The translations under genes and the position numbers were made by a program. A DNA stretch of 60,160 bases, taken from NCBI GenBank assembly GCA_018241325.1, contig JAFEEB010000019.1:1-60160 (forward strand). The letters are read 5' to 3'. How positions within the stretch are numbered: the stretch's first letter is position 1; every line of letters starts with the position of its first letter. Under the pieces are notes generated by a model. That model was given only the letters and a program-made list of their open reading frames with translations. It was not told the origin of the DNA and did no database searches. This document shows positions 27,741 to 42,375 of the stretch, one piece after another. This DNA is from Pseudomonadota bacterium (GTDB lineage: Bacteria > Pseudomonadota > Gammaproteobacteria > Burkholderiales > Burkholderiaceae_C).

Positions 27741-28664
27741 ATGCTCGCGCAACGCACCCTCAAGTCCCTGACCCGCGCGGTCGGCGTGGGCCTGCACAGT
27801 GGCGAGCGGGTGGAGCTGACGCTGCGGCCCGCGCCGGTGGACACGGGCATCGTGTTTCGCCGCATCGACCTGCCGCAGCCGGTCGATCTGCCGGTCAACG
27901 CGCTGGCCGTCACCGACACCCGCCTGGCGTCCACGCTGACGCGGGGCGACGTGAAGGTGCGCACCGTGGAGCATCTCATGTCGGCGTGCGCCGGCCTGGG
28001 CCTGGACAACCTGTTCATCGACATCACGGCCGAGGAGGTGCCCATCCTCGACGGGTCGGCCTCGTCCTTCGTGTATCTGCTGCAAAGCGCGGGCATCGAG
28101 GTGCAAGGCGCGCCCAAGAAGTTCCTGCGCGTGCTGCAAGCGGTTGAAGTGCGCGAGGGCGAGGGCGATCAGCTGAAGTGGGCGCGGCTCGATCCGCATC
28201 ACGGCTTCACGCTCAGCTTCGAGATCGATTTTCATCACCCGGCGGTCGATTCCACCGGCCAGCGCGTCGAGTTCGACATGGGCTCGGGGCGCTACAGCCG
28301 CGACATCGCCCGCGCGCGCACCTTTGCCTTCTCGCGCGACGTGGAGATGATGCGCGCCAATGGCCTGGCGCTGGGCGGCGGGCTGGACAACGCGATCGTC
28401 ATGGACGACACCAAGGTGCTCAACGCCGACGGTCTGCGCTACGCCGAGGAATTTGCCAAGCACAAGATGCTGGACGCCATTGGCGACCTGTACTGCGTGG
28501 GTCACCCCATGCTGGCGGCCTACAGCGCGTTTCGCTCCGGACACGCCCTCAACAACCGCCTGTTGCGCGAGCTGCTGGCGCGCACCCAGGCGTGGGAGCT
28601 GGTCAGCTTCGACAACGAGCGCCAGGCCCCGGCCGGCTTCGCCCAGTTGGCGCGGGCCTGGTAA
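27741..28664 (+). CDS. lpxC: UDP-3-O-acyl-N-acetylglucosamine deacetylase LpxC
   Basis: Zinc amidase (307 residues) for the committed step of lipid A synthesis. Zinc ligands are His78 (VEHLMSA), His241 and Asp245 ([10 protein letters not shown]). Glu77 is the likely base and His268 (SGHALNN) the second catalytic His. The Gram-negative dcw cluster commonly ends with this gene. The first codons [20 protein letters not shown] match the family. Confidence 0.96.
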   Translation: MLAQRTLKSLTRAVGVGLHSGERVELTLRPAPVDTGIVFRRIDLPQPVDLPVNALAVTDTRLASTLTRGDVKVRTVEHLMSACAGLGLDNLFIDITAEEVPILDGSASSFVYLLQSAGIEVQGAPKKFLRVLQAVEVREGEGDQLKWARLDPHHGFTLSFEIDFHHPAVDSTGQRVEFDMGSGRYSRDIARARTFAFSRDVEMMRANGLALGGGLDNAIVMDDTKVLNADGLRYAEEFAKHKMLDAIGDLYCVGHPMLAAYSAFRSGHALNNRLLRELLARTQAWELVSFDNERQAPAGFAQLARAW

Positions 28665-28736
28665 GACCTCTGCACCGGCTGCTGGCCGCAGCAGGCCGGC
28701 CGCCCTTCCAACCCGTACCGCTGCCTGCGACCTTCC

Positions 28737-29579
28737 ATGATGCCGCTCGACCTTCCTTCCTTGCACGCGCGCCTGCTCGCCTCGGCGCCGCTGGTTCAGT
28801 GCATCACCAACACCGTGGTGCAGCAGTTCAGCGCCAACGTGCTGCTGGCCGCAGGCGCGGCGCCGGCGATGATCGACCACGAGGCCGACAGCGCGCAGTT
28901 CGCCGGCATCGCCGATGCGCTGCTGATCAACCTGGGAACGGCCAGCAACCACCAGCTGCTGGCCGCGGATGCGGCCATCAGCGTCGCCACCGAAATCGGC
29001 AAGCCCTGGGTGCTGGACCCGGTGAGCGTGGGCGTGGTGGACTTTCGCACCCTCAAAATTCGGCAGGCGGCCGCTGCGCGGCCCACGGTGGTGCGCGGCA
29101 ATGCGTCGGAAGTTGCGGCGCTGGCCGGCGCGGGCGCCGGCGGGCGCGGCGTGGACTCCACCGACGAGGTGGACGCCGTGCTGCCCGCGGTCATCCGCCT
29201 GGCGCAGGCCACGGGCGGTGTCGTCGCGGTGTCGGGCGTGCGCGATGCGGTGGTGGCGGTGCAAGGCGCTCACGTGCAGATCGCGCGCATCGGCGGCGGG
29301 CACGCGCTGATGCCCAGGGTGGTGGGCACGGGTTGCGCGCTGGGGGCGCTGGTGGCGGCGTATCTGGCGGCTGGGCGGGCGCTGGGCGCAGTGCCGCTGG
29401 CGGGCGACTTTGCGGCCACGGTGGCGGCGCACGCGCACTTTGCGATGGCCGCCGGGGTGGCCGGCGCGCGGGCCGCGGGACCCGGCAGCTTTCAGGTGGC
29501 CTTCGTCGATGCCTTGCATGCGCTGAACGCCGGCGATCTGGCGCGCGCCGACGTGCAGCTCGAGACGCGCGCGCTCTGA
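28737..29579 (+). CDS. thiM: Hydroxyethylthiazole kinase ThiM
   Basis: Phosphorylates 4-methyl-5-(2-hydroxyethyl)thiazole for thiamine salvage (280 residues). Family features include PLVQCITNTVVQQFSANVLL at the N-terminus, the LDPVSVGV segment, RGNASE, and the anion-hole VVGTGCALGALVAAY with its catalytic Cys. The ATGATG start leaves two possible first codons. No TPP riboswitch is seen in the 72 bases before it, only a GC-rich stem-loop. Confidence 0.9.
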   Translation: MMPLDLPSLHARLLASAPLVQCITNTVVQQFSANVLLAAGAAPAMIDHEADSAQFAGIADALLINLGTASNHQLLAADAAISVATEIGKPWVLDPVSVGVVDFRTLKIRQAAAARPTVVRGNASEVAALAGAGAGGRGVDSTDEVDAVLPAVIRLAQATGGVVAVSGVRDAVVAVQGAHVQIARIGGGHALMPRVVGTGCALGALVAAYLAAGRALGAVPLAGDFAATVAAHAHFAMAAGVAGARAAGPGSFQVAFVDALHALNAGDLARADVQLETRAL

Positions 29580-29591
29580 CCTGGCCCCACC

Positions 29592-30278
29592 GTGGACGCG
29601 CGCTGGAGCGGGATCGATCCCCGCCTGTACTTCGTCACCGACACGCCCCTGTGCCGGCGCGCGGGGCGCACCGTGGCGCAGACGGCGGCCCTGGCGGTGG
29701 CCGGCGGCGCGGGCATCGTGCAGGTGCGCGACAAGACCCTGGGCGACGCGGACTTTTTGGCGCTGACGCGCCAGGTGCTGGAGGCGGTGGCGTCGGCCAC
29801 GCGCGGCACGGGACGGCGCGTGCCGGTGGTCGTCAACGACCGGGTGGCGGTGGCGCGCGCCCTGCTGGATGACGGCGCGGACGTGCACGTCCATGTCGGG
29901 CAGGGCGATCTGCCCGTGGCCGAGGTGCGGCGCGTGCTGGGGCCGCGCCCCTTGATCGGCTTGTCGGCGGCGACGGCCGGCGAATGCGCCGCGGCGCGCG
30001 CCAGCGGCTGCGTCGATCTGATCGGGCTCTCGCCGGCGTTCGATACCGCCACCAAGCGGGATGCCGGCGCTGGCCTCGGCCTTGAGGGCGTGCGCACGCT
30101 GGCCACCCAGGCCGGACTGCCTTGCGTGGCCATTGGCGGCATCGACGAAACGCGCGCCGCACGGCTGCGGGGCGCGGGCGTGATCGGCATCTGCGTGGTG
30201 TCGGCGATCTGCTCGGCACACGATCCGCAGGCGGGTGCGCGTCAACTCCTGGCGGCGTTCGCCGGGACCGCGGCCTGA
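29592..30278 (+). CDS. thiE: Thiamine phosphate synthase ThiE
   Basis: TIM-barrel enzyme (228 residues) that condenses HMP-PP with thiazole phosphate, the product of ThiM, to thiamine phosphate. Motifs include [32 protein letters not shown] and the phosphate-binding VAIGGID. A GTG start ([17 protein letters not shown]) lies 12 bases after thiM, and the pair forms a salvage operon. Confidence 0.92.
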   Translation: MDARWSGIDPRLYFVTDTPLCRRAGRTVAQTAALAVAGGAGIVQVRDKTLGDADFLALTRQVLEAVASATRGTGRRVPVVVNDRVAVARALLDDGADVHVHVGQGDLPVAEVRRVLGPRPLIGLSAATAGECAAARASGCVDLIGLSPAFDTATKRDAGAGLGLEGVRTLATQAGLPCVAIGGIDETRAARLRGAGVIGICVVSAICSAHDPQAGARQLLAAFAGTAA

Positions 30279-31267
30279 GGCTCGGCGCGGGCGGCGCGCC
30301 GGCACTCGTCGGGGGTCGTTCCGCTCCAGGCGCGAAAGGCGCGGGCAAAGCTCTTGTCGTTGCCAAAGCCCACCTCGCGGGCGATCTGCTTGATGGGGCG
30401 CCGGCTGCGTTGCAGCAACTCGACGGCGCGCGCGTGGCGCTGCGCGTCCTTGAGGGTTTGCAGGCTCAGGCCTTCGGCGGCCAGGTGGCGCTGCAAGCTG
30501 CGCGCCGACAGCGCCAGCGCGGCCGCCAGCGACTCGGTGGTGTGTGCCAGGTCGCCCTGCAACAACTGACGCACGCGCAGGGTCAGCAGGCGATCGCGCC
30601 GGTAGGGCCGCACCATCAGCGGCAGCGCGTGGCGCAGCATCTGGTCGAGCGCGGCGCCGTCGCGGCGCAGCGGCAGCGCCAGGTAGCGGGCGTCGAAGCT
30701 CAGCATGGCCGCCGGCGCGTCAAACACCACCGGACCCGGGAACAGCGCGGCATACACATCGGCGTGCGGCGGCGCGGCAAACGGAAACTCGGCCGCCTGC
30801 AAGGGGATGCGCGAGTCCACCCACCAGCAGGCCAGGCCGTGCACGTTGCGCAAGAGCGAAAGCAGGGCGAATTCGCGCGGCGCTGCCGTGGGCAGTTGGT
30901 CGGTCAACCGCACGCTGGCGCGCTCGCCCCTCACGGTCAGGTGCAGTTGTACGTCGCACGTCAGCAAGCCGTGGTGGCGGCACCAGCGTGTCAGCGCCAC
31001 GCCCAGCGTCGGCGCGCCCTGCGAGGCGCGCGCCAGCATGCCGTAGCTGCCCCAGGGCAGGCGGCGGCCGAACCATCCCGGCGCCTCGTCGTCCAGCTCC
31101 TGCATGGCGGCAAAGCACAGGCGCTCGAACTGCACGGCGCTGACACGCGGGGTCTCTGCGCCATCGCTCGTCCCGACGGGTGGCGCAATGTGTGCCCTGG
31201 CCAAGGCGGCTTCTGCGCTCAGGCCGCGTTGCGCGTAAGCTTGAACGATGGCGTTGACGAATGCCAT
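30242..31267 (-). CDS. AraC-family transcriptional regulator
   Basis: A 341-residue regulator. It has an N-terminal ligand-binding domain of the Arabinose_bd/OruR type (about 1-190) and a C-terminal double helix-turn-helix of the AraC family (about 240-325; [15 protein letters not shown] and [19 protein letters not shown]). The start could also be 31327 or 31360; none has a clear ribosome-binding site, and 31267 gives the usual length. It is divergent from an acyl-CoA synthetase and is likely to control that operon. Its 3' end overlaps the thiE 3' end. Confidence 0.87.
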   Translation of the reverse strand: MAFVNAIVQAYAQRGLSAEAALARAHIAPPVGTSDGAETPRVSAVQFERLCFAAMQELDDEAPGWFGRRLPWGSYGMLARASQGAPTLGVALTRWCRHHGLLTCDVQLHLTVRGERASVRLTDQLPTAAPREFALLSLLRNVHGLACWWVDSRIPLQAAEFPFAAPPHADVYAALFPGPVVFDAPAAMLSFDARYLALPLRRDGAALDQMLRHALPLMVRPYRRDRLLTLRVRQLLQGDLAHTTESLAAALALSARSLQRHLAAEGLSLQTLKDAQRHARAVELLQRSRRPIKQIAREVGFGNDKSFARAFRAWSGTTPDECRRAARAEPQAAVPANAARS

Positions 31268-31456
31268 CGGCGTGCCGGTTTTGGCCGGCGTGCCGGGCAC
31301 GGGCCATGGCGGGGATGCGCGGATCATGGGAAATGGCGTGATCTGCACCCATTTTGTCATTTCAAGCACGGCCAGGGCGGCGTAAGCTGCGCCGTTATGC
31401 CGTTGCGGGCGCGCGGACGCGGTCGTGCGCGACATCGGGACATGGAGACAAGCATC

Positions 31457-33175
<1,719 letters not shown>

Positions 33176-33215
33176 GCGCCCGTCAAACAAGCGCAAACAG
33201 CTATTGTTTCAATAG
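33176..33215 (-). repeat. R1 dispersed repeat, copy e
   Basis: Starts immediately after the acyl-CoA synthetase stop. The reverse strand reads CTATTGAAACAATAGCTGTT then TGCGCTTGTTTGACGGGCGC. It contains the perfect six-base inverted repeat CTATTG/CAATAG. Confidence 0.75.
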
Positions 33216-33227
33216 TAAAGGTTCTTC

Positions 33228-34830
<1,603 letters not shown>

Positions 34831-34850
<20 letters not shown>

Positions 34851-34891
34851 AGTGTATGATGTGCATATTGAAGGCGATTGATACACATCAT
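34831..34891 (+). promoter_or_regulatory. vapBC promoter and operator
   Basis: TTGGCG (34831-34836), 18-base spacer, TATGAT (34855-34860) form a good sigma-70 promoter overlapping the 3' end of liuB. An inverted repeat ATGATGTGCAT (34856-34866) / ATACACATCAT (34881-34891) matches at ten of eleven positions. It covers the -10 box and the antitoxin start, as expected for autorepression by the VapBC complex. Confidence 0.65.
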
Positions 34892-35246
34892 GCGCACCAA
34901 CATCGACATTGACGACGAGTTGCTTGCCAAGGCCATGCAGGCGGGGCCCTTCACCACCAAGAAGGACACGGTGGAGGCCGGCTTGCGTCTGCTGGCGCGG
35001 CAAGCGGCTTATCGAGAAATCCTGAAGTGGCGCGGCAAACTGAAGTGGGAAGGCGACGAATCCATCGATTGGACCCAGCCCGACCCGCAGGCCGACCCCG
35101 TTGATGCGCCGGCGTCTGCTGCACTGGAACTGCACGAACCGCGGGCCGACTACCGCGTCACCCGTGCTGGCCCGCAGAAAGCGAGGCTGACCGCGAGCAC
35201 CCCAACCAAACCCAAAGCGGAGACACGCCGCCGTGCTGGTCGTTGA
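34890..35246 (+). CDS. vapB: VapB-type antitoxin with a C-terminal extension
   Basis: The N-terminus MRTNIDIDDELLAKAMQAGP and KKDTVEAGLRLLARQ form the ribbon-helix-helix DNA-binding domain of COG5450-type VapB antitoxins. WRGKLKWEGDES is the segment that usually ends the protein and binds the toxin. Instead of stopping near residue 65-70, the frame continues to 118 residues with a Pro/Ala/Arg-rich tail of no recognisable fold. The tail overlaps the toxin gene by 14 bases. A frameshift or lost stop is possible. Confidence 0.85.
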   Translation: MRTNIDIDDELLAKAMQAGPFTTKKDTVEAGLRLLARQAAYREILKWRGKLKWEGDESIDWTQPDPQADPVDAPASAALELHEPRADYRVTRAGPQKARLTASTPTKPKAETRRRAGR

Positions 35247-35637
35247 CTCCAGCGTCTGGATCGACTACTTCGCAGACCGGCCCGTCGCCGCCTGCGACGA
35301 GTTGGATCGCCTGCTGCAAGATGGACACACACGCCTGGTCGTGCCTGATCTGGTGCTGTATGAAGTGCTTCGCGGCTTTCGCCATGAGCGCGCCATGCGC
35401 CAAGCGCGCCTGCTGCTGCTCACGCTGAGCGTCGAGTCCTGCGGTGGCGAAGACGTGGCCCTGGCCGCCGCCGAGCACTACCGCCACTTGCGCGCGCGCG
35501 GCATCACGGTGCGCAGCAGCATCGACGTGATGATCGCGGCCTTTTGCATCGAGCAGGACTATCTGCTGCTGCACAGCGACCGCGACTACGACGCCATCGC
35601 CGTGCACCGCGGCTTGCGCCTGTGGGGCCACGGATGA
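35233..35637 (+). CDS. vapC: VapC-type PIN-domain ribonuclease toxin
   Basis: A 134-residue PIN-domain endoribonuclease. The acidic active site is visible: Asp5 (VVDSSVWIDYF), Glu44 (LYEVLRG), Asp98 (SSIDVMIAA) and Asp116/Asp118 (HSDRDYD). VapC toxins cleave specific tRNA or rRNA sites when the antitoxin is lost. The GTG start overlaps vapB and the stop overlaps the next gene (ATGATCG), so the module is tightly packed into the liu region. Confidence 0.92.
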   Translation: MLVVDSSVWIDYFADRPVAACDELDRLLQDGHTRLVVPDLVLYEVLRGFRHERAMRQARLLLLTLSVESCGGEDVALAAAEHYRHLRARGITVRSSIDVMIAAFCIEQDYLLLHSDRDYDAIAVHRGLRLWGHG

Positions 35638-36506
35638 TCGGCGTGCAGCGACTCGGACCCGGTCTGCGCCATCTTGTCGCGCTGGCCCTGACGCTGGCCT
35701 GCGCGCACGCCGGCGCGCAGGGCACCTCACTGGAGCGCATCCAGCTCGCCAGCAGTCCCGAGCCCACGCTGGTCGCGCACTGGTGGCCTGCGGCTGGCGC
35801 GGGCGCGCACCCGGCCGTCATCGGCCTGCACGGCTGCGGCGGCTTGTACAAGCGCCAGGGCGAACTCAGCGAGCGCTTTCGCGAGTACGCCGAGCACTGG
35901 CACGCACAGGGCTACTCGGTGCTGCTGCCCGACAGCTGGACCACGCACGCGCACCAGCGCGTATGCCAGACGCCGTATGACCAGCGCCATCGCTTCAGTG
36001 CCGAGCGCCAGGCCGACGTGCGGGCGGCGGTGGCATGGCTGCGCACCCGGACCGACGTGGACGCTGCGCGCATCGCGCTGGTGGGCTGGTCCAACGGCGC
36101 CAGCACCGCCTTGCGCGCCATCGATCCGGCCCGCGGGCCGGTGCCGCGTCTGGCGGGCGTGGCGGTGTTCTACCCCGGCTGCACGCCGCTGCAGCGGCGC
36201 TCGGCGGTGCTCGCCCCGGTGCCGCTGCTCATGCAACTGGGCGCCGACGACAACTGGACGCCGGCCGCGCCCTGCATCGCGCTGGCCGGGCGGCTGCAAC
36301 AGGACGGCCACGACGTGACCCTGCGCGTGTACGAGGGCAGCGTGCACGGCTTCGACGGCACCGAGCCCCTGCGCATTCGCGCCGACGTGCCCAATGGCGC
36401 CGACCCGCACCACATCCGGCAGGGCGGCAACCCGCAGGCGCGCGTCGCCGCGCTCAACACGCTGGATGCCTTTCTGGGCCGCGTGCTGACTTCGAAAGAC
36501 CAGTGA
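35634..36506 (+). CDS. Exported dienelactone-hydrolase-family protein
   Basis: Alpha/beta hydrolase of 290 residues with a probable signal peptide (about 1-26, ending AHAGAQ). The nucleophile is Ser153 in GWSNG, not the Cys of classical dienelactone hydrolase, with Asp205/206 (GADDNW) and His238 (GSVHGFDG) completing a triad. GLHGCGGLYK holds the oxyanion hole. The substrate is unknown. It overlaps vapC and the DinB gene by a few bases each, so it is now likely read from the vapBC promoter or the liu promoter. Confidence 0.8.
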   Translation: MIGVQRLGPGLRHLVALALTLACAHAGAQGTSLERIQLASSPEPTLVAHWWPAAGAGAHPAVIGLHGCGGLYKRQGELSERFREYAEHWHAQGYSVLLPDSWTTHAHQRVCQTPYDQRHRFSAERQADVRAAVAWLRTRTDVDAARIALVGWSNGASTALRAIDPARGPVPRLAGVAVFYPGCTPLQRRSAVLAPVPLLMQLGADDNWTPAAPCIALAGRLQQDGHDVTLRVYEGSVHGFDGTEPLRIRADVPNGADPHHIRQGGNPQARVAALNTLDAFLGRVLTSKDQ

Positions 36507-37018
36507 TGAACCCCATCGCCTACTTCAGCCAACTGGCGCGCTACAACGTCTGGGCCACGGCGCGGCTGCTGGATGCAGTGGCGCCAGTGGGTGAGGACGA
36601 ATACCGGCGCGACGTGGGGCTGTTTTTCAAGAGCATTCACGGCACGCTCAATCACATCATCGTGGGCGAACACCTGATCTGGTTCCCGCGCTTTGCGCAT
36701 GGTGAGTCGCCGCGTGTCGCCCATGCCCTGCAGGTCGAGCCCGATCGGCAGCGGCTCGCAGAGCGGCTCGTGGCCGATGCATCGCGCTGGCCGCCGCTGA
36801 TCGAGCAATGGCCGATCGACCGCTTCTCCGGCACGCTGGATTACGTCACCACCAAGGGTGTTCCCGTGTCGCTGCCCTTTGCGGCCACGCTCGCCCACGT
36901 CTTCAACCACGGCACGCACCACCGAGGGCAGATCACGGCGGCGCTCACGGCCCTGGGCGAGCCCTGCCCGGAGCTCGACCTGGTCTACATGCTGCAAGCA
37001 GAACAAGGCAAACCATGA
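36506..37018 (+). CDS. DinB-family protein
   Basis: A 170-residue four-helix protein of the DinB/YfiT superfamily. The metal triad is His50 (GTLNHIIVGEH), His135 and His139 (HGTHHRGQ). Some relatives are mycothiol- or bacillithiol-dependent transferases; most have no known function. It overlaps the neighbours on both sides by one to four bases. Confidence 0.87.
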   Translation: MNPIAYFSQLARYNVWATARLLDAVAPVGEDEYRRDVGLFFKSIHGTLNHIIVGEHLIWFPRFAHGESPRVAHALQVEPDRQRLAERLVADASRWPPLIEQWPIDRFSGTLDYVTTKGVPVSLPFAATLAHVFNHGTHHRGQITAALTALGEPCPELDLVYMLQAEQGKP

Positions 37019-37803
37019 CTTCCGCCATCCGCATCGCCACCCAGGCCCACGTCGCCACCGTGGTGCTCAACCGCCCCGAGGTGCGCAACGCCTTCAACGA
37101 CGAGCTGATCGCCGAGCTGTCCGAGGTCTTCACGCGGCTGGGCGACGATGCGCGCGTGCGTGCCATCGTGCTGGCCGCCGAGGGCCCGGCCTTCTGTGCC
37201 GGCGCCGACCTGAACTGGATGCGCCGCATGGCCGACTACACGCGCGAGGAGAACCTGGCCGACGCGGCCAAGCTGGCCTTCATGCTGCGCACCATCTACG
37301 AATGCCCCAAGCCCACCATCGCCCGCGTGCAGGGCGACGTGTATGCCGGCGGCATGGGCCTGGTGGCAGCCTGCGACATGGCCGTCAGCGTCGATACCGC
37401 GCACTTCTGTCTGAGCGAGGTCAAGCTGGGCCTGGTTCCGGCCACCATCAGCCCCTATGTCATTCGCGCCATGGGCGCGCGCGCGGCGCACCGCTACTTC
37501 TTGACGGCCGAGCGCTTTTCTGCCGCCCAAGCGCTGCGCATCGGCCTGGTGCACGAGGTGGTTGGCGCGGACGCGTTGGACGCCACGGTCGCCGACCTGG
37601 TCGGTGCGCTGCTCGGTGCCGGCCCGAACGCCGTGCGCCAATGCAAGCGCCTGGTGCAGGACGTCGCTGAGCGCGACATCTCGCGCCTGCTGATCGAGCG
37701 CACGGTGGAGGGCATCGCCGATATCCGCGCGTCCGACGAGGGCAAGGAAGGCGTGCAAAGCTTTCTGCAAAAGCGCAAGCCGAACTGGCTGACTGGATCA
37801 TGA
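37015..37803 (+). CDS. liuC: Enoyl-CoA hydratase/isomerase, probable methylglutaconyl-CoA hydratase
   Basis: Crotonase-family enzyme (262 residues). NRPEVRNAFNDELIAEL and GPAFCAGADLNWM carry the oxyanion hole, and the EVKLGLVPATISPYV segment with its Glu matches AUH/LiuC-type hydratases. It should hydrate 3-methylglutaconyl-CoA, the LiuBD product, to HMG-CoA for LiuE. The role is inferred from context as well as sequence. Confidence 0.88.
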   Translation: MTSAIRIATQAHVATVVLNRPEVRNAFNDELIAELSEVFTRLGDDARVRAIVLAAEGPAFCAGADLNWMRRMADYTREENLADAAKLAFMLRTIYECPKPTIARVQGDVYAGGMGLVAACDMAVSVDTAHFCLSEVKLGLVPATISPYVIRAMGARAAHRYFLTAERFSAAQALRIGLVHEVVGADALDATVADLVGALLGAGPNAVRQCKRLVQDVAERDISRLLIERTVEGIADIRASDEGKEGVQSFLQKRKPNWLTGS

Positions 37804-37833
37804 TCGCTGGATTCATGAATCAATTTGGTTCAC

Positions 37834-37874
37834 AGCGCTTGCCCGGCAAGCGCGAACAGCTATGAATTCAATAG
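37834..37874 (-). repeat. R1 dispersed repeat, copy f
   Basis: Between liuC and the DUF4126 gene. The reverse strand reads CTATTGAATTCATAGCTGTT then CGCGCTTGCCGGGCAAGCGC. Both hairpins are intact: CTATTG/ATAG-like and GCGCTTGCCGGGCAAGCGC, a near-perfect palindrome. Confidence 0.75.
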
Positions 37875-37914
37875 TGTTCGACGGTTTGGACCTGCCGACG
37901 TGATGGAGTCTTTC

Positions 37915-38679
37915 ATGCAAGATTTCATCGCCCGGATCGTCCAGTGGCTGCACGCCATGGGCATCCACCCCGATGCCGATGCCACCGCGGCCGTCGGCAG
38001 CGCTGCCGGCCAGGTGGGCGATGCCGTCAGCCACGCCGCGGCGCGCATGGACATGCCCAGCTTGCTGGCGCTGGCCGCCGCGCTGGGCTGGGCCAGCGGC
38101 TTTCGCCTGTATGCCGTCGTCTTTGTCACCGGCGCCATGGGCGCCGCCGGCTGGATCGCGCTGCCGCCCGATCTGCGCCTGCTCATGCACCCCGCGGTGC
38201 TGACGGCCAGCGGCTTCATGATGATGGTGGAGTTTTTTGCCGACAAGATTCCGTGGGTGGACAGCCTGTGGGACACCGTGCACAGCGTCATCCGCATTCC
38301 CGCCGGCGCGCTGCTGGCGGCCGGCGTTTTCGGCGCCGATTCGGCCAGCATGGGCCTGGTGGCGGGCCTGCTGGGCGGCTCGCTGGCCGCGACTTCGTTC
38401 GCCACCAAGGCCACCACGCGCGCCGCCATCAACACCAGCCCGGAGCCCTTCAGCAACTGGCTGGCCTCCCTGTTCGAGGACGGCCTGGCCGTGGGCGTGA
38501 TGTGGCTGGCCACGCAGCATCCGTTGCTGTTCGGTGTCGCGCTGGCCGTCATGCTGGGGGTGTCGGTGCTGCTGCTGGTGCTGCTGTTCAAGTTTTTGAA
38601 GATCGTGCTGGGCAAGCTCAAGGGCTTTGTCGGCAACCACCGCGCCGAGCCCGGCGGCGCTGCCGGCTCCATCCATTGA
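37915..38679 (+). CDS. DUF4126 membrane protein
   Basis: A 254-residue protein with four or five hydrophobic segments (about 50-75, 85-105, 140-165 and 200-235). It matches the DUF4126 family by ALGWASGFRLYAVVFVTGAMG and KIPWVDSLWDTVHSVIR. The function is unknown. The ATG at 37915 is chosen for TGGAG six bases upstream; an ATG four codons earlier is possible. It sits between liuC and liuD. Confidence 0.82.
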   Translation: MQDFIARIVQWLHAMGIHPDADATAAVGSAAGQVGDAVSHAAARMDMPSLLALAAALGWASGFRLYAVVFVTGAMGAAGWIALPPDLRLLMHPAVLTASGFMMMVEFFADKIPWVDSLWDTVHSVIRIPAGALLAAGVFGADSASMGLVAGLLGGSLAATSFATKATTRAAINTSPEPFSNWLASLFEDGLAVGVMWLATQHPLLFGVALAVMLGVSVLLLVLLFKFLKIVLGKLKGFVGNHRAEPGGAAGSIH

Positions 38680-38801
38680 CGAGGAGATCGAAATGTTCAC
38701 CAAAATCCTGATCGCCAATCGCGGCGTTCGCGCGCAGCGCGGGCTTGCCAAATGGCCTGGCACGCGCAGCGTGCAGCAGGCGATGAGCCGCGGAGGGCGC
38801 C

Positions 38802-40811
<2,010 letters not shown>

Positions 40812-40814
<3 letters not shown>

Positions 40815-40845
40815 AAACCCCAGTCTCCCACGCCGCGCCATGAGC
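40812..40845 (+). repeat. Truncated R2 element (left end only)
   Basis: From the liuD stop: TGAAAACCCCAGTCTCCCAC, then GCCGCGCCATGAG. It matches the first 30 or so bases of R2 with several changes; the hairpin part is missing. Confidence 0.45.
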
Positions 40846-40880
40846 CACTAACATCAACACCCGAACTTCGATCGCTTGCC

Positions 40881-41789
40881 ATGCCACTTCCCACCCGTGT
40901 CCGGATCATCGACGTCGGCCCGCGCGACGGCCTGCAAAACGAAAAGCAGCCGGTGCCGGCCGCCGCCAAGATCGAATTGGTGGCGCGCCTGCAGGCCGCC
41001 GGCCTGCGGGAGATCGAGGTCACCAGCTACGTCAGCCCCAAGTGGGTGCCGCAGATGGCCGACAACCACGAGGTCATGAGCGGGATTGCGCGTGCGCCGG
41101 GCGTGCGCTACTCGGTGCTGACGCCGAACATGAAGGGCTTCGAGGCGGCGGCGCGCGACCGGCCCGACGAGATCCTGGTCTTTGGCGCCGCCAGCGAGGC
41201 CTTCAGCCAGAAGAACATCAACTGCTCGATCGCCGAGAGCATCGAGCGCTTTGCCCCGGTGGTCCAGGCCGCGCGCGCCGCCGGCATCGCCGTGCGCGGC
41301 TCCATCAGCTGCTCGGTCGGCTGCCCTTACGAAGGCGAGATCGCACCCGCCAAGGTGGGGCACGTCGCCGGCCTGATGAAAGCCATCGGCGTCGAGCGCG
41401 TGGACGTGGCCGACACCATCGGCGTGGGCACGCCGCGCAAGGTGCAAAAGGCCATCGAGGCGACGCTGGGGCACTACGACGTGGACCACGTCAGCGGCCA
41501 TTTCCACGACACCTACGGCCAGGCACTGGCCAATACCTACGCCGCGCTGGAGCTGGGGGTGTGGAACTTCCAGTCCTCGGTGGCCGGCCTGGGCGGCTGC
41601 CCCTACGCCAAGGGCGCCACCGGCAACGTCGCGACGGAGGACGTGGTGTACCTGCTCGATGGCCTGGGCATCGACACCGGCATCGACCTGAACAAGCTGG
41701 TGGATGCCGGGGCCTGCATCAGCGAGCAGCTCGGGCGCAAGCCCAACTCGCGCGTGGCCACGGCCATCTTGAACAAGCGTGCCGGCTGA
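40881..41789 (+). CDS. liuE: Hydroxymethylglutaryl-CoA lyase
   Basis: TIM-barrel lyase (302 residues) that splits HMG-CoA into acetyl-CoA and acetoacetate, the last step of leucine degradation. VGPRDGLQNEK has the catalytic Arg-Asp pair (15-16), GHFHDTYGQALAN has metal ligands, and GLGGCPYAKGATGN holds Cys240 of the flexible active-site loop. It completes the liuBCDE set. Confidence 0.93.
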   Translation: MPLPTRVRIIDVGPRDGLQNEKQPVPAAAKIELVARLQAAGLREIEVTSYVSPKWVPQMADNHEVMSGIARAPGVRYSVLTPNMKGFEAAARDRPDEILVFGAASEAFSQKNINCSIAESIERFAPVVQAARAAGIAVRGSISCSVGCPYEGEIAPAKVGHVAGLMKAIGVERVDVADTIGVGTPRKVQKAIEATLGHYDVDHVSGHFHDTYGQALANTYAALELGVWNFQSSVAGLGGCPYAKGATGNVATEDVVYLLDGLGIDTGIDLNKLVDAGACISEQLGRKPNSRVATAILNKRAG

Positions 41790-41830
41790 TGGCAGGAGCG
41801 CCGGCAAGATCCAGACGCTCCCAATTCATC

Positions 41831-42325
41831 ATGAACACCGTGACATTTCCAGAATCCGTTCAGCGTGTGGTCACAGCCTTGCACGCCGCGGGCCACCCCC
41901 ACGCCCCCGTCATGCTCGACGACGCCGCGCGCACCGCGCAGCAGGCCGCCGATGCGCTGGGCGTGCAGGTGGGCCAGATCGCCAAGAGCATCATCTTTCG
42001 CCGCCAGAGCGACGGCGCGGCGGTGCTGGTCATCACCTCGGGCGACCGGCGCGTGGACGAAAAAAAGGTCGATGCGCTGGTGGGCAAGACCGGCCGCGCG
42101 GACGCCGACTTCGTCAAGGCGCGCACGGGTTTTTCCATCGGCGGCGTCTCGCCCCTGGCGCACGCCACGCCGCCGGTGGTGCTGATCGACCGCGAGCTGT
42201 TTCGCTTCGACGAGATCTGGGCCGCGGCCGGCCATCCGCACGCGGTGTTCCGACTGCGCCCGCAAGACCTGGCGCGGCTGACCGGCAACGCGCCGGTGGC
42301 CGACGTGGTGCAAGCCGCACGCTGA
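41831..42325 (+). CDS. YbaK/EbsC-family aminoacyl-tRNA deacylase-like protein
   Basis: A 164-residue YbaK/prolyl-tRNA editing-domain protein. QIAKSIIFRR with the key Lys, FSIGGVSPLAH and VVLIDRELF match the family, which hydrolyses mischarged tRNA (Cys-tRNAPro for YbaK). The exact tRNA specificity cannot be read from sequence. It overlaps a longer possible start of the DUF1289 gene. Confidence 0.87.
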   Translation: MNTVTFPESVQRVVTALHAAGHPHAPVMLDDAARTAQQAADALGVQVGQIAKSIIFRRQSDGAAVLVITSGDRRVDEKKVDALVGKTGRADADFVKARTGFSIGGVSPLAHATPPVVLIDRELFRFDEIWAAAGHPHAVFRLRPQDLARLTGNAPVADVVQAAR

Positions 42326-42332
42326 TGCCGAA

Positions 42333-42373
42333 CGCTATCGAACAAATAGCTGCTCGCGCTTGTCCAGAGCGCG
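42333..42373 (+). repeat. R1 dispersed repeat, copy g
   Basis: CGCTATCGAACAAATAGCTG then CTCGCGCTTGTCCAGAGCGC, between the YbaK and DUF1289 genes. It is one of the best matches to the R1 consensus. Confidence 0.75.
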
Positions 42374-42375
42374 CC

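Noticed and set aside
28665-28736. TPP riboswitch before thiM
   Set aside because: The 72-base gap holds only a GC-rich stem-loop (GGCTGCTG...CAGCAGGCC). The CTGAGA-type conserved core of the thi box is missing and the gap is too short.
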